The notes: generated by a model not told the origin, from the sequence alone. Counted from the stretch's first letter, positions 28,709 to 38,267 are shown. The stretch is DNA of 64,000 bases from Streptomyces yatensis (GCF_018069625.1 NZ_CP072941.1:868001-932000); one strand, 5' to 3'. Numbers and translations are program-made.

Positions 28709-28941
28709 GTCCGGTTCTTCGCTCGGGACGGGTGAATCGCTTCGGCTCGGGGGGCGGTGCGCGGGGATCTTGCCGGAAAGCCTGATGCAGGCGCGGGGCG
28801 GGCGTCAAGACGGCCGGTCCGGGCAGGCCCGTGGTCCCCCGTGCCCGGGCCGCCGCGGCGGGACTATAGGATCCGTGCAACCATCCCCCAGGCCCCTCGT
28901 TTTCCGCGTCCGGTACGTCAGCTCCGTACGAAAGTCATCCG

Positions 28942-29949
28942 ATGCCCGAGGAAGAGTTCCGCCCCGTGTACCACCCCGCGGGCTATGACGGCGGACTGCG
29001 CATCGCGCTGCAGGACCTGCGCACCGGACGCTGGATATCGATGCGCAATCTGCTGGCCGAGACTCCCACCTGGGCACTGTGGACCCAGCGGACCCAGGTG
29101 CTGGCCACGGCCGCCGCCGGATCCACTGTGGTGGACGCGTGGCGGGCCGAGGAGCCGCAGAGCGTGGCGGCGCTGGTGATGGGCGCCCGGGTCGGCGTGG
29201 AACGCGCGGTGCGCGCCCATCGCGAGGGACATCCCCGCACGCGGGAGCTGTGGCGGGAGGCGTGGCAGTCCTGCCAGTTGGCCGCGCACCACTCCCCGGC
29301 GGATCCGGTGCCCTGGGTGTGTCTGCTGGCCCTGGCCCAGCTGGACAAGGAGCAGCGGCAGGAGGAGCACCGGGTGCCCCCGCCCGGTCCGCTGCTGTTC
29401 CCCGGGCCCTGGGGGCTGCTGGCGGAGGCCGACCGGCGCGATCCGTACAACCGCGAGGCGTACCACCGGATGCTGCAGTTCGTGTACGCCCGGCGGGCCG
29501 GAGGTTCGCTGGCCGAGGCCGTCAACTTCGTGCAGTGGGTGTCCTCGGGCGCGCCCGAGGAGTCCGCGCTGCAGGTGCTGCCGCTGTATGTGCACGTCGA
29601 GCGGTACCGCGAGGAGCGGGGCTACGAGAAGGCGCTCGACCTGCACTGGGCCACCGAGGACGCCACCCGGGACGCCCAGAAGGCGCTGCACGGCTGGTTC
29701 GACCACGCGGATCTCGCGACGAGTTCCCTGCTGGATCTCAACCATCTGGCGCACGCCCTGTGGGGCGCGCTGCGATTCTCCGACGCGGCCCGCGTCTTCG
29801 AGGCGCTGGGACCGTACTTCACCCCGCTCCCCTGGGCCTACCGCACCCCCGACCCCGCCGATCGCGCCGTCGCTGAAGAAATGTTTCTTCGCGCCCGGGT
29901 CCGCTCGCTGGCCGGCGCCCGCGGGCCAAGACCCGGGGTCAGCGGCTGA
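28942..29949 (+). CDS. Conserved hypothetical helical protein
   Basis: A 335-residue soluble protein I do not recognise by function. It has no signal peptide or membrane segment. It is rich in Ala, Arg, Glu and Trp and predicted mostly helical, with TPR-like pairs such as DPYNREAYHRMLQFVYARRA and LLDLNHLAHALWGALRFSDA. Its third-position composition is strongly coding. The ATG at 28942 lacks a good ribosome site, with GTACGAAAG being the nearest purine run. It stands alone between the divergent glpK operon and the permease gene. Confidence 0.75.
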   Translation: MPEEEFRPVYHPAGYDGGLRIALQDLRTGRWISMRNLLAETPTWALWTQRTQVLATAAAGSTVVDAWRAEEPQSVAALVMGARVGVERAVRAHREGHPRTRELWREAWQSCQLAAHHSPADPVPWVCLLALAQLDKEQRQEEHRVPPPGPLLFPGPWGLLAEADRRDPYNREAYHRMLQFVYARRAGGSLAEAVNFVQWVSSGAPEESALQVLPLYVHVERYREERGYEKALDLHWATEDATRDAQKALHGWFDHADLATSSLLDLNHLAHALWGALRFSDAARVFEALGPYFTPLPWAYRTPDPADRAVAEEMFLRARVRSLAGARGPRPGVSG

Positions 29950-30064
29950 GCCGGGGCTCTCCCCGGCATACCCGACCACCGCTCCCCCAACTGCCCGTCC
30001 GCCCACTTGATTTCCCCACCTGTACCACCACCCTCGCCCGCCCCAGCATTCGGGAGGTACATTC

Positions 30065-31585
30065 ATGTCCACGCCATGGTCGAGTTCGGGTCCCGCTCCC
30101 CAACGGGATGACGAACAGCGACTGCGTGAGCTCGGCTATCAACCCGTACTGGCCCGCCGCATGGGCGGGTTCGGCAATTTCGCCATCAGTTTCTCGGTCA
30201 TCTCCATTCTCTCCGGCTGCATGACGCTGTACGGCTTCGGGCTGGACACCGGAGGCCCGGCGGTCATGATGTGGGGCTGGGCCGGAGTGGGACTCTTCGT
30301 CCTGTGCGTCGGGCTCGCCCTGGCCGAGGTGACCAGCGCCTATCCCACCTCGGGAGCGCTGTACTACATGGCGGACCGGCTGGGCGGCCGGACCTGGGGC
30401 TGGTACACCGGCTGGCTCAATCTGCTGGGGCTGCTCGGGGCCATCGCCGGAATCGACTACGGCGCCGCCCTGTTCACCGGCGCGCTCTTCAACCTCCAGT
30501 GGGGATTCGATCCCACACCGGAATCGACCATGGTCATCTTCGTCTGCATTCTGCTGGTGCACGCGGCGCTGAATCTGTTCGGGGTGCGGCTGGTCAGCGT
30601 GCTCAACTCGGTCAGTGTGTGGTGGCATCTGGCGGGCGTCGCCATCATCGTCGGCGCGCTGGCCATCGTGCCCTCCCACCACCAGTCGCCCGAGTTCGTC
30701 TTCACCGAATTCGTCAACAACACCGGCTGGTCGAATCCGCTGTACGTGGGCGCGATCGGGCTGCTGCTCGCCCAGTACACCTTCTCCGGCTACGACGCCT
30801 CCGCGCATCTGTCCGAGGAGACCTCCAACGCCTCCGTCTTCGCCGCCCGGGGGATCGTCCGCGCCATCTGGGTGTCCTGGGTGGCCGGGTTCGTGCTGCT
30901 GGCCGGGCTCACCTTCGCCATCCAGGACTACGCCGGTACGCAGAAGAGCGCCACCGGAGTGCCCCCGGCGCAGATCCTGATCGATGCCCTGGGGACGAGC
31001 GGTGCCACCGCGATGCTGCTCATCGTCATCGTGGCGCAGCTGTTCTGCGGGAACGCCGAGGTGGCGGCGGCCAGCCGGATGGTGTTCGCCTTCAGCCGGG
31101 ACGGCGCGCTGCCCGGCTCACGGCTGTGGCAGCGGGTCAGCTCCCGCACCCAGACGCCGGTCCACGCGGTCTGGCTGTCGGTGGCGGTCGCGTGTGTGCT
31201 GGCCCTGCCGTCCCTGTACTCCGAGACGGCCTACGGCGCGGTGACCGCCATCAACGTCATCGGGATCACCCCCGCCTACGCCATCCCCATCTACCTGCGG
31301 CTGCGCGCCGGTGACCGGTTCCAGCGGGGCCCGTGGCACCTGGGCCGCTGGAGCAAACCGGTGGGCTGGATCGCGGTGGTGTGGGTGGCCCTGGTGACGG
31401 TGCTGTTCTGTCTGCCGCAGTCCAGCCCGGTGACGGCCGACTCGATGAACTACGCCTCGATCGCCCTGGCCGTGGTGCTGCTGCTGGCCACGATCTGGTG
31501 GTTCGTGGCCCGCCGCTCGTACAACACGCCCTCCGCGTACGGCACGGCGCGCGAACAGGCGGAGATCGCCGAGGGCATCGTCTGA
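30065..31585 (+). CDS. APC-family amino acid/amine permease
   Basis: A 506-residue membrane transporter with about 12 transmembrane helices. Family features are the N-terminal LGYQPVLARRMGGFGNFAIS, the substrate loop SFSVISILSGCMTLYGFGL, and FSGYDASAHLSEETSNASV in helix 6. Relatives are annotated as GABA or choline/ethanolamine permeases. GABA import would suit gabT/gabD 5 kb away, but the sequence does not decide this. GGGAGG lies eight bases before the ATG. It is monocistronic and ends at a strong hairpin. Confidence 0.9.
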   Translation: MSTPWSSSGPAPQRDDEQRLRELGYQPVLARRMGGFGNFAISFSVISILSGCMTLYGFGLDTGGPAVMMWGWAGVGLFVLCVGLALAEVTSAYPTSGALYYMADRLGGRTWGWYTGWLNLLGLLGAIAGIDYGAALFTGALFNLQWGFDPTPESTMVIFVCILLVHAALNLFGVRLVSVLNSVSVWWHLAGVAIIVGALAIVPSHHQSPEFVFTEFVNNTGWSNPLYVGAIGLLLAQYTFSGYDASAHLSEETSNASVFAARGIVRAIWVSWVAGFVLLAGLTFAIQDYAGTQKSATGVPPAQILIDALGTSGATAMLLIVIVAQLFCGNAEVAAASRMVFAFSRDGALPGSRLWQRVSSRTQTPVHAVWLSVAVACVLALPSLYSETAYGAVTAINVIGITPAYAIPIYLRLRAGDRFQRGPWHLGRWSKPVGWIAVVWVALVTVLFCLPQSSPVTADSMNYASIALAVVLLLATIWWFVARRSYNTPSAYGTAREQAEIAEGIV

Positions 31586-31596
31586 AGACGGCTGTC

Positions 31597-31635
31597 CGGA
31601 ACCGGGGTGCGGAGGGATCGCGCACCCCGATTCCG
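31597..31635. terminator. Bidirectional hairpin terminator
   Basis: CGGAACCGGGGTGCG (31597-31611) pairs with CGCACCCCGATTCCG (31621-31635), a 15-bp stem with one mismatch and a 9-base loop. It sits in the 61-bp gap between the convergent permease and monooxygenase genes. No U-run follows. Confidence 0.75.
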
Positions 31636-31646
31636 CGCGATCGGAC

Positions 31647-32900
31647 TCATCCGGAACGGCGCAGCGAGGCGGCCGGGGGCCGCTCGCGGCCCGCGCCGTA
31701 GGCGAGGAAGTACGCGGGTCCCCGCTTCAGCCAGGGCGCCTTGGTGAGCACCTGGGTCAGCCGCAGCGGCTGACCCGCGATGCCCGGTGAACGCCCCTGC
31801 AGCAGCGGCTCGATGACCCGTGCGTGGGCGATCCGCTGCAGCATCTGCGTGCCGGCGGCGGTCGGCCACCGGCGGCGCTGGACGGCCCGTACGTCGGCGA
31901 GGCCCACGGTGCCATTCCGCAGCGGCTCGGCCAGATGGCGGGCGGCGGCGACCGCGTCCTCGACGGCGAGGTTGATGCCGATCCCGAACACGGGCGACAT
32001 CGCGTGGGCCGCGTCCCCGATGCACAGCAGTCCGGGGCGGTGCCAGCGGCGGAGCCGGTCCATCCGGACGTCCAGCAGCTTGACGTCGTCCCAGGACCGC
32101 GGGCGGGGGTCGCGGTCGGCCACGCCCTGCCGTATCCACGGCGTGGCCTCGGCGAACGAGGCGAGGAACCGGTCGAGGCCCTGGGCGCGCCAGGCGTCGT
32201 CGGCCCCCTTGGGGATCAGGGCGGCGCACTGCCAGTAGTCCCCGCGGTCGATCATGGCCGTGAGATAGCGGTCACCGGCGTTGCCCACCAGCCCCTGCGG
32301 GTCGCGCTCCTCGCGCGGCAGCCGGAACCACCAGACGTCCATCGGGCAGGGGAACTCCCGCAGCCCCAGCTCGGGCAGAGCGCGGGCGAGCGACCCCCGG
32401 CCGTCGCAGGCCACGGTGAGGGTGGCGCGCAGCTCGCCGGTGGAGCCGGTGACCCGGTCGCGGTAGCGCACTCCGGTGACCCGTCCGCGCTCCATGAGGA
32501 AGGAGGTCACCTCGGTGTTCATCCGCAGCTGGAAGGTGGGCTCCCGCTTGGCCTCGTTCGCCAGCAGATCGAGCAGATCCCACTGCGGCACCATCGCGAC
32601 GTAGTTGTACTTCCCCGGCAGCGAGCTGATCTCGCCGACCGTGAACAGATCGCCGTCCCGTCCGATGGGGAGCTGGACGGCGTGCACATGCCGCTGCGGC
32701 AGGGCCGCGAACCGCTCGGCGAGGCCCAGGTCGTCCAGGAGCCGCAGGGTGCTGGGATGGACCGTGTCGCCGCGGAAGTCGCGCAGGAAGTCCCCGTGTT
32801 TCTCCAGGACGGTGACCTCCACCCCGGCCCGGGCCAGCAGCAGTCCGAGGACCATCCCGGCGGGCCCGCCGCCCACCACACAGCATGTGGTCCGCTCCAT
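31647..32900 (-). CDS. FAD-dependent monooxygenase
   Basis: A 417-residue PHBH-fold flavoprotein hydroxylase. Motifs are CCVVGGGPAGMVLGLLLARA for FAD binding, ACDGRGSLARALPELG (the DG motif joining FAD and NADPH sites), and LLCIGDAAHAMSPVFGIGIN (the GD motif). These define class A flavin monooxygenases acting on aromatic or quinoid substrates. No membrane segment is seen. It is monocistronic and divergent from the peptidoglycan-binding gene, with a 173-bp gap. The substrate is unknown. Confidence 0.9.
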   Translation of the reverse strand: MERTTCCVVGGGPAGMVLGLLLARAGVEVTVLEKHGDFLRDFRGDTVHPSTLRLLDDLGLAERFAALPQRHVHAVQLPIGRDGDLFTVGEISSLPGKYNYVAMVPQWDLLDLLANEAKREPTFQLRMNTEVTSFLMERGRVTGVRYRDRVTGSTGELRATLTVACDGRGSLARALPELGLREFPCPMDVWWFRLPREERDPQGLVGNAGDRYLTAMIDRGDYWQCAALIPKGADDAWRAQGLDRFLASFAEATPWIRQGVADRDPRPRSWDDVKLLDVRMDRLRRWHRPGLLCIGDAAHAMSPVFGIGINLAVEDAVAAARHLAEPLRNGTVGLADVRAVQRRRWPTAAGTQMLQRIAHARVIEPLLQGRSPGIAGQPLRLTQVLTKAPWLKRGPAYFLAYGAGRERPPAASLRRSG

Positions 32901-33073
32901 CTCACGGCTCCCTTCGACGTCCCCGAGGCCATGGGCACCCTCTCAGGAGGAATTACCCCCTGACGGCACGCCACACCGGGGCCGGGCGTGGGCCCGATCA
33001 CGATCGGCTTGAATCCTCCCGGGCCCGCGTCCGTATCCCCGCGTGATGGTGTGGGGCGCATAAGGAGGTCTGT

Positions 33074-33808
33074 ATGGCAGCCGAACCCGATCCGGACCGG
33101 CCGGCCGGGCGCGAGGTGCTCGAGCCGACCGCGATCTTCCGTGCGACGCCGGAGTACGACGACGACTCGGAGGCACCGGTCGAGGGATGGATGGAGGAGC
33201 TCGACCTCTTCCGGCCGCCGGGCACCGAACTCCCGCCCGAGGCACCGCCCATGGCGGATGCGGACACCCAGGAGATCACCGGCGGTCCGGCCGCGGCCGA
33301 CGCCTGGCCGGTTCAGGGCGCACCGGCCGAGCCGCGCCGTCCGGCCGAGCCGCCATCCCCGGCCGGACGGCGCTACCCCAGGGCCGCCCTGCTGGTGCTG
33401 GCCGGAATCGGCGCCGGGGTCGCCCTCTCGCTGGTGGTGATGGTGCCCCGGGACTCGGCGTCCGGCGCGGCCGAGGGCGGCGCGCCGGCCACGCCGACGG
33501 CGCCCGTGACCTCCGCCGCGCCCGGGACGCCGAGCGCGCCCGCCTCGCGGCCGCCGGACGACGCGTTACCGCCACCGGGCGATCCGGGCGATGTGCTGAC
33601 CCTCGGGGACACCGGCCCCGAGGTGACCGAGCTCCAGAAGCGTCTGCTGCGCATTCCGAACGTGTATCAGGACGGGTCGGTCAACGGGCAGTACGACCAG
33701 ACCCTCGCCCAGGCCGTCTCCCGGTTCCAGGTGTGGTACGGGATCCGGGGCGACGCGAACGGGGTGTACGGGTCCGCCACGCGGCAGCAGCTGGAGTCCC
33801 GCACCTGA
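33074..33808 (+). CDS. Membrane-anchored peptidoglycan-binding protein
   Basis: A 244-residue protein in four parts: an acidic proline-rich cytoplasmic region (1-98), one transmembrane helix (about 103-126, ALLVLAGIGAGVALSLVVMV), an Ala/Pro/Thr-rich spacer, and a C-terminal PG_binding_1 domain (about 174-242, LTLGDTGPEVTELQKRLLRI). The last should hold peptidoglycan outside the cell. AAGGAGG at 33062-33068 marks the ATG. Codon 165 (33566-33568) is TTA, so full expression may need the bldA tRNA. Function beyond wall tethering is not known. Confidence 0.85.
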   Translation: MAAEPDPDRPAGREVLEPTAIFRATPEYDDDSEAPVEGWMEELDLFRPPGTELPPEAPPMADADTQEITGGPAAADAWPVQGAPAEPRRPAEPPSPAGRRYPRAALLVLAGIGAGVALSLVVMVPRDSASGAAEGGAPATPTAPVTSAAPGTPSAPASRPPDDALPPPGDPGDVLTLGDTGPEVTELQKRLLRIPNVYQDGSVNGQYDQTLAQAVSRFQVWYGIRGDANGVYGSATRQQLESRT

Positions 33809-33857
33809 CCCTTCCGCCATGCGGCGTCTCCGTCCGGGGGACCGTCGACCGGAGTCG

Positions 33858-35234
33858 TCAGACGGCGCCGAAGACCTGCGTCCAGTAGGTGCCCGCGCGG
33901 CTGCCGGTGGCATGGCCGACGCCGATATGGGTGAAGTCGGGCTTCAGGATGTTGGCGCGATGGCCCGGGCTGTTCATCCAGCCGCGCACCACCTCCGCCG
34001 GTGAGCGCTGGCCGCACGCGATGTTCTCGCCGATACCGCGGTGCGTGGCCCCGGCGGCCCGCGCCCGGTCCCAGGGCTGATGTCCTTCGGGGCCGGTGTG
34101 GGAGTAGAAGTCGCGGGCCACCATGTCGTCACTGTGCGCCTGCGCGGCCGCCGTGAGCCGCGGGTCCGGGGCGAGTGGCGCCAGCCGGGCGGCGGCGCGC
34201 TCCGCGTTGGTGAGGGCGATGACCTCGGAGGCCAGGCGCAGGAGTCCGTCCGGGGTGAACGGCCGGGCCCATACCGCCGTCCAGTAGACGTCCCCGGTGG
34301 GGCCGTCGGCCCGGCCGATGCCCAGATGGACGAGGTCCGGATCGTGGAACGGGCCCCGGCTCTCGTCGCCTTGGAGGCAGTAGTCGACGAATTCCCGCGG
34401 CGTGCGCGGCCCGGAGACGATGTGCTCGGCGATGGTCAGCGGGGTGTATCCATGCGCGGCGATCCGGTGGAAGAGCGCTATGCCGTCCGGGGTCTCCAGC
34501 CCCAGCGCGCCGTGGGCGGCCATGGCCCGGGCGTGCGCCTCGGCGGCCGCGGTCAGCCGTCCGTCGAGGGCCACGGGGGCTGCCCCGGCCCGGGCCCGCC
34601 CCGCGTTCACCACCTCCAGGGCGTGTCGTGAGGCCCCGTCGGCGGGCGGACGGGAAGGAGGCGCGGGTGCGGCCCGGACGGACGGCGCGGACCCGGCCCG
34701 AGTGGCCGGCGGGGGCATGGTCCGGGTGGCCGGCCCGGACGGGGGCGGGACGCCGTCGTCGGCGACGTCGACGCCGAAGTCCCGTGCCACACCGGCCAGT
34801 CCGTCGGCGTAGCCCTGGCCGATCGCCCGCACCTTCCATCCGCCGCCGCGACGGTAGATCTCGGCGAGCAGCAGCACCGTCTCCGCCGAGGGGCGCGGCG
34901 GGGCGAACCGCGCCAGCTGCGCTCCCCGCTGGTCCAGGACGCTCAGCACGGGCGCCGGCAGCCGCCCGAGCGGGGTGCCCGGGTCGGCGGGGCTGATGAC
35001 GAGGGTGACCCGGGCGGCGCCGGGCCGCAGCCCCCGGGGCCGCAGGGTGACGGTGTCGCCGTCCAGCCGGGCGCCGGGCGCGGTGGGCTGGTTGAAGAAG
35101 ACGAAGTCGCCGTCACCCGCGACCTTGCCGTCCTCGCCGGTGATCAGCGCGGACAGGTCGAACGGGCCCGGCACCCGGATGGTCAGCGCGCCGTCGGGCA
35201 GCGCCTGGTTCCCGCCGGGCACCAACTCGCCCAT
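33858..35234 (-). CDS. TerD-domain protein fused to two CAP domains
   Basis: A 458-residue protein of unusual make-up. Residues 1-165 are a TerD domain (GDGDFVFFNQPTAPG and IGQGYADGLAGVARDFGVDV), a calcium-binding stress-response fold. A Pro/Ala-rich linker (about 165-200) leads to two CAP/SCP domains (about 203-325 and 332-455). The second has MVARDFYSHTGPEGHQPWDR, IGENIACGQRSPAEVVRGWM and NSPGHRANILKPDFTHIGVG. There is no signal peptide, although CAP proteins are usually secreted. GAGGAG lies upstream of the ATG at 35234. Its 3' end converges with the peptidoglycan-binding gene. Confidence 0.85.
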   Translation of the reverse strand: MGELVPGGNQALPDGALTIRVPGPFDLSALITGEDGKVAGDGDFVFFNQPTAPGARLDGDTVTLRPRGLRPGAARVTLVISPADPGTPLGRLPAPVLSVLDQRGAQLARFAPPRPSAETVLLLAEIYRRGGGWKVRAIGQGYADGLAGVARDFGVDVADDGVPPPSGPATRTMPPPATRAGSAPSVRAAPAPPSRPPADGASRHALEVVNAGRARAGAAPVALDGRLTAAAEAHARAMAAHGALGLETPDGIALFHRIAAHGYTPLTIAEHIVSGPRTPREFVDYCLQGDESRGPFHDPDLVHLGIGRADGPTGDVYWTAVWARPFTPDGLLRLASEVIALTNAERAAARLAPLAPDPRLTAAAQAHSDDMVARDFYSHTGPEGHQPWDRARAAGATHRGIGENIACGQRSPAEVVRGWMNSPGHRANILKPDFTHIGVGHATGSRAGTYWTQVFGAV

Positions 35235-35301
35235 GTCCGCTCCTCACCGCCGCGCATCTGGAGGCGACGCGTCATGAAGGCAACGCCCGGGCGCGCCCGG
35301 C

Positions 35302-35355
35302 GGTTCCGGCGGTGGGGGCGGTTCCGGCGGTGGGGGCGGTTCCGGCGGTGGGGGC
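35302..35355. repeat. Three perfect 18-bp tandem repeats
   Basis: Unit GGTTCCGGCGGTGGGGGC occurs three times without change. It lies between the end of gabD and the start of the TerD-CAP gene. It is probably a recent slippage product, and may affect the leftward transcript. Confidence 0.9.
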
Positions 35356-35360
35356 GGTCG

Positions 35361-36833
35361 TCAGGCCGGTACGGCGACGTACTTGTACTCCAGGAACTCG
35401 TCGATGCCGACGCGGCCGCCCTCACGTCCTAGCCCGGACTGTTTGACGCCGCCGAAGGGGGCCGCGGGGTTGGAGACCAGACCGGTGTTGAGGCCGACCA
35501 TGCCGACCTCGAGCCGCTCGCTCACCCGCAGCGAACGGCTCAGGTCCTGGGTGAACACATAGCCCACCAGGCCCCATTCGGTGCTGTTCGCGGTGGCGAC
35601 GACCTCGTCCTCGTCGTCGAAGGTGAGAACGGCCGCGACCGGTCCGAAGATCTCGGTCCCCATCAGCCGGCTGGCCGGGGAGACGCCGGTGAGCACGGTC
35701 GGCGGGTAGAAGCAGCCGGGGCCCTCGGGGGTGCTGCCGCCGACCAGGACCTCGGCGCCGCGCGCCACGGCGTCCGCGACCAGCTCCTCGACCTTGCTGC
35801 GGCCGGCCTGGTCGATCAGCGGGCCGACGTCGACACCGGCCCGGCTGCCGGGGCCGACCTCCAGCGCGCCCATGCGGCGGGCGAGCCGGTCGGCGAACTC
35901 GGCCGCGACGGAGGAGTGGACGAAGAACCGGTTGGCCGCCGTGCACGCCTCGCCCATGTTGCGCATCTTGGCGGTCATGGCGCCCTCGACCGCGACGTCG
36001 AGGTCGGCGTCCTCGAAGACGATGAAGGGGGCGTTGCCGCCGAGTTCCATGGAGGTGCGGACCACCGCGGGCGCGCACTGGGCGAGCAGGGTGCGGCCGA
36101 CCTGGGTGGAGCCGGTGAAGGAGAGCTTGCGGACGTGTCCGCCGGTCAGCAGCGGCTCCACGACCTCGCCCGCGCGGGAGGTGGTGACCACGTTGAGCAC
36201 CCCGGCCGGAAGCCCCGCCTCCGCCAGGATGCCGGCGAGCGCGAGGCTGGACAGCGGCGTCTGCGGGGCGGGCTTGAGCACCATGGTGCAGCCCGCGGCG
36301 ATGGCCGGGCCGATCTTGCGGGTGCCCATGGCCAGCGGGAAGTTCCACGGCGTGACGAGCAGACAGGGGCCGACCGGGCGGCGCATCAGCAGCATGCGGT
36401 TCCTGCCGTCCGGCAGCGTGGAGAACCCGCCCTCGATGCGTACGGCCTCTTCCGAGAACCAGCGGAAGAACTCCGCGGCGTAGGCCGCCTCGCCCCGCGC
36501 CTCGGCCAGCGGCTTGCCCATCTCGGCGGTCATCAGCGCGGCGAGCGCGTCGGCCCGCTCCATGATCAGCTCATAGGCGCGGCGCAGGATCTCGCTGCGC
36601 GCGCGGGGCGCGGTGGCCGCCCACTTCTCCTGGGCGTCCTCGGCGGCGGCCAGGGCGCGCTGCCCGTCGGCGGGGGAGGCGTCGGCGACGTCGCACAGCA
36701 CCTCACCGGTGGCCGGGTCGTCGACCGGCATGGTCTGACCGCCGGCCGCGTCGGACCACGACCCGGCGATGTAGAGCTGCTTGGGCACCGCCGCGAGGAC
36801 CTCGGCGGCCGAGGGGTACGAGGGGGTGGACAT
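35361..36833 (-). CDS. gabD: NAD(P)-dependent succinate-semialdehyde dehydrogenase
   Basis: A 490-residue aldehyde dehydrogenase that oxidises succinate semialdehyde to succinate. Features are PVGPCLLVTPWNFPLAMGTR, FTGSTQVGRTLLAQC in the cofactor fold, catalytic Glu in SMELGGNAPFIVF, and catalytic Cys in MGEACTAANRFFV. The C-terminal PFGGVKQSGLGREGGRVGID is also typical. The ATG at 36833 begins MSTPSYPSAAEV. It lies 89 bp after gabT on the same strand, which supports a GABA-shunt role. Glutarate-semialdehyde is an alternative substrate. Confidence 0.9.
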   Translation of the reverse strand: MSTPSYPSAAEVLAAVPKQLYIAGSWSDAAGGQTMPVDDPATGEVLCDVADASPADGQRALAAAEDAQEKWAATAPRARSEILRRAYELIMERADALAALMTAEMGKPLAEARGEAAYAAEFFRWFSEEAVRIEGGFSTLPDGRNRMLLMRRPVGPCLLVTPWNFPLAMGTRKIGPAIAAGCTMVLKPAPQTPLSSLALAGILAEAGLPAGVLNVVTTSRAGEVVEPLLTGGHVRKLSFTGSTQVGRTLLAQCAPAVVRTSMELGGNAPFIVFEDADLDVAVEGAMTAKMRNMGEACTAANRFFVHSSVAAEFADRLARRMGALEVGPGSRAGVDVGPLIDQAGRSKVEELVADAVARGAEVLVGGSTPEGPGCFYPPTVLTGVSPASRLMGTEIFGPVAAVLTFDDEDEVVATANSTEWGLVGYVFTQDLSRSLRVSERLEVGMVGLNTGLVSNPAAPFGGVKQSGLGREGGRVGIDEFLEYKYVAVPA

Positions 36834-36922
36834 AGGGGCAATCTCCTTCGTGACCGCCGCCGGTCCGAGGGGTTCGGACCGGCGGGCGGATCGGGCTCCC
36901 GTTGGGCGATGTGCGGTGCGCG

Positions 36923-38182
36923 TCAGGAGTCCGCTGTTCCGGCGCTGACGGCGGCGGACCAGGCGCGCAGACCCTCGTCGATCGCCGCTTCGTCGACGAC
37001 GAGGGCGGGGATCATCCGGACCACATGGTTCCAGGCCCCGCACAGGAGCAGCAACAGTCCCTCGTCCACGGCGGCGCGCTGCACCCGGGCCGCGGTCGCC
37101 GGGTCCGGCTCCCCGTCCTCGGTGACGAACTCGCTGGCCAGCATGAGGCCGAGGCCGCGCACATCGCCGATGGCGGGGGTCTTGGCGGCCACGTCCTCCA
37201 GACCGCTGCGCAGCCGGGCCCCCATGGCCTCGGCGTTGGCCACCAGGTTCTCCTCGCGGACCACGTCGAGGGTGGCGGCGGCGGCCGCGCAGGCCACGGC
37301 ATTGGCGCCGTAGGTGCCGCCCTGGGAGCCGGGCCATGCCTTGCTCATCAGCTCCTCGGAGGCGGCGATGCCGGACAGCGGGAAGCCGCTGGCCAGCCCC
37401 TTGGCCGTGACCAGGATGTCGGGGCGGATGCCGAAGTGGTCATGGCCCCAGAACCGTCCGGTGCGGCCCACTCCGGTCTGCACCTCGTCCAGGATCAGCA
37501 GGAAGCCGTGGCGGTCGGCGCGCTCCCGCAGGCCCTGGAGGAAGCCCTCGGTGGCGGGCACGTAGCCGCCCTCGCCGAGCACCGGTTCGACGATGATCGC
37601 GGCGGTGTCGTCGGGCGGGGAGATGGTCTGCAGGACGTAGTCCAGCTCCCGCAGGGCGAACCGGGTCGCGGTCTCCTCGTCCCAGCCGTACCGGTAGGCC
37701 GTGGGGAACGGGGTCACCACCACGCCGCTCATCAGGGGCGAGAAGCCGGAGCGGAAACGGGTGCCGGAGGTGGTCATGGAGGCGGCGGCCACGGTGCGGC
37801 CGTGGAATCCGCCGTGGCAGACCAGGACGTTGGGCCGGCCGGTGGCCTGGCGGGCGAGGCGCAGGGCCGACTCGACGGCCTCGCTGCCGGAGTTGGAGAA
37901 GAACAGACTGTCGAGGCCGGTGGGAAGCACCTCGCCCAGCTTCTCGACCAGCCGCCGCAGCGGTGGGTGCATGACAGTCGTGTACTGGCCGTGGATGAGC
38001 GTGCCCACCTGCTCCTGCGCGGCGGCGACGACCCGCGGATGGCAGTGCCCGGTGCTGGTGACGCCGATGCCCGCGGTGAAGTCGAGGTATCGCCGCCCGT
38101 CCTCGCCGTCGATGTAGGCGCCCTCTCCTCGGACGGCGACCACCGGAGTGGCTTGACGGAGCTGCGGCGACAGATTGGTCAT
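36923..38182 (-). CDS. gabT: 4-aminobutyrate aminotransferase
   Basis: A 419-residue class III PLP aminotransferase that converts GABA and 2-oxoglutarate to succinate semialdehyde and glutamate. It has YLDFTAGIGVTSTGHCHP, LFFSNSGSEAVESALRLAR, PVLGEGGYVPATEGFL, ILDEVQTGVGRTGRFWGHD, and the PLP lysine in ILVTAKGLASGFPLSG. The ATG at 38182 was chosen because GGGAGAG lies just upstream. It starts a gabT-gabD unit and is divergent from a PucR activator gene. Confidence 0.9.
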   Translation of the reverse strand: MTNLSPQLRQATPVVAVRGEGAYIDGEDGRRYLDFTAGIGVTSTGHCHPRVVAAAQEQVGTLIHGQYTTVMHPPLRRLVEKLGEVLPTGLDSLFFSNSGSEAVESALRLARQATGRPNVLVCHGGFHGRTVAAASMTTSGTRFRSGFSPLMSGVVVTPFPTAYRYGWDEETATRFALRELDYVLQTISPPDDTAAIIVEPVLGEGGYVPATEGFLQGLRERADRHGFLLILDEVQTGVGRTGRFWGHDHFGIRPDILVTAKGLASGFPLSGIAASEELMSKAWPGSQGGTYGANAVACAAAAATLDVVREENLVANAEAMGARLRSGLEDVAAKTPAIGDVRGLGLMLASEFVTEDGEPDPATAARVQRAAVDEGLLLLLCGAWNHVVRMIPALVVDEAAIDEGLRAWSAAVSAGTADS

Positions 38183-38253
38183 GTTCTCTCCCACACGCAC
38201 AGGTCGGCGATGCGCTCGGACACTTCGAGGGTGAGGGGGCGCACCCGGTCAGG

Positions 38254-38267
38254 ACAATGATCACTGT
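38254..38267. promoter_or_regulatory. Inverted repeat between gabT and pucR-type gene
   Basis: ACAATGATCACTGT is a 14-bp inverted repeat (12 of 14 symmetric) in the 202-bp divergent gap, 72 bp from the gabT start. It is a candidate site for the PucR-family regulator, whose operators in Streptomyces are poorly defined. Confidence 0.4.
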
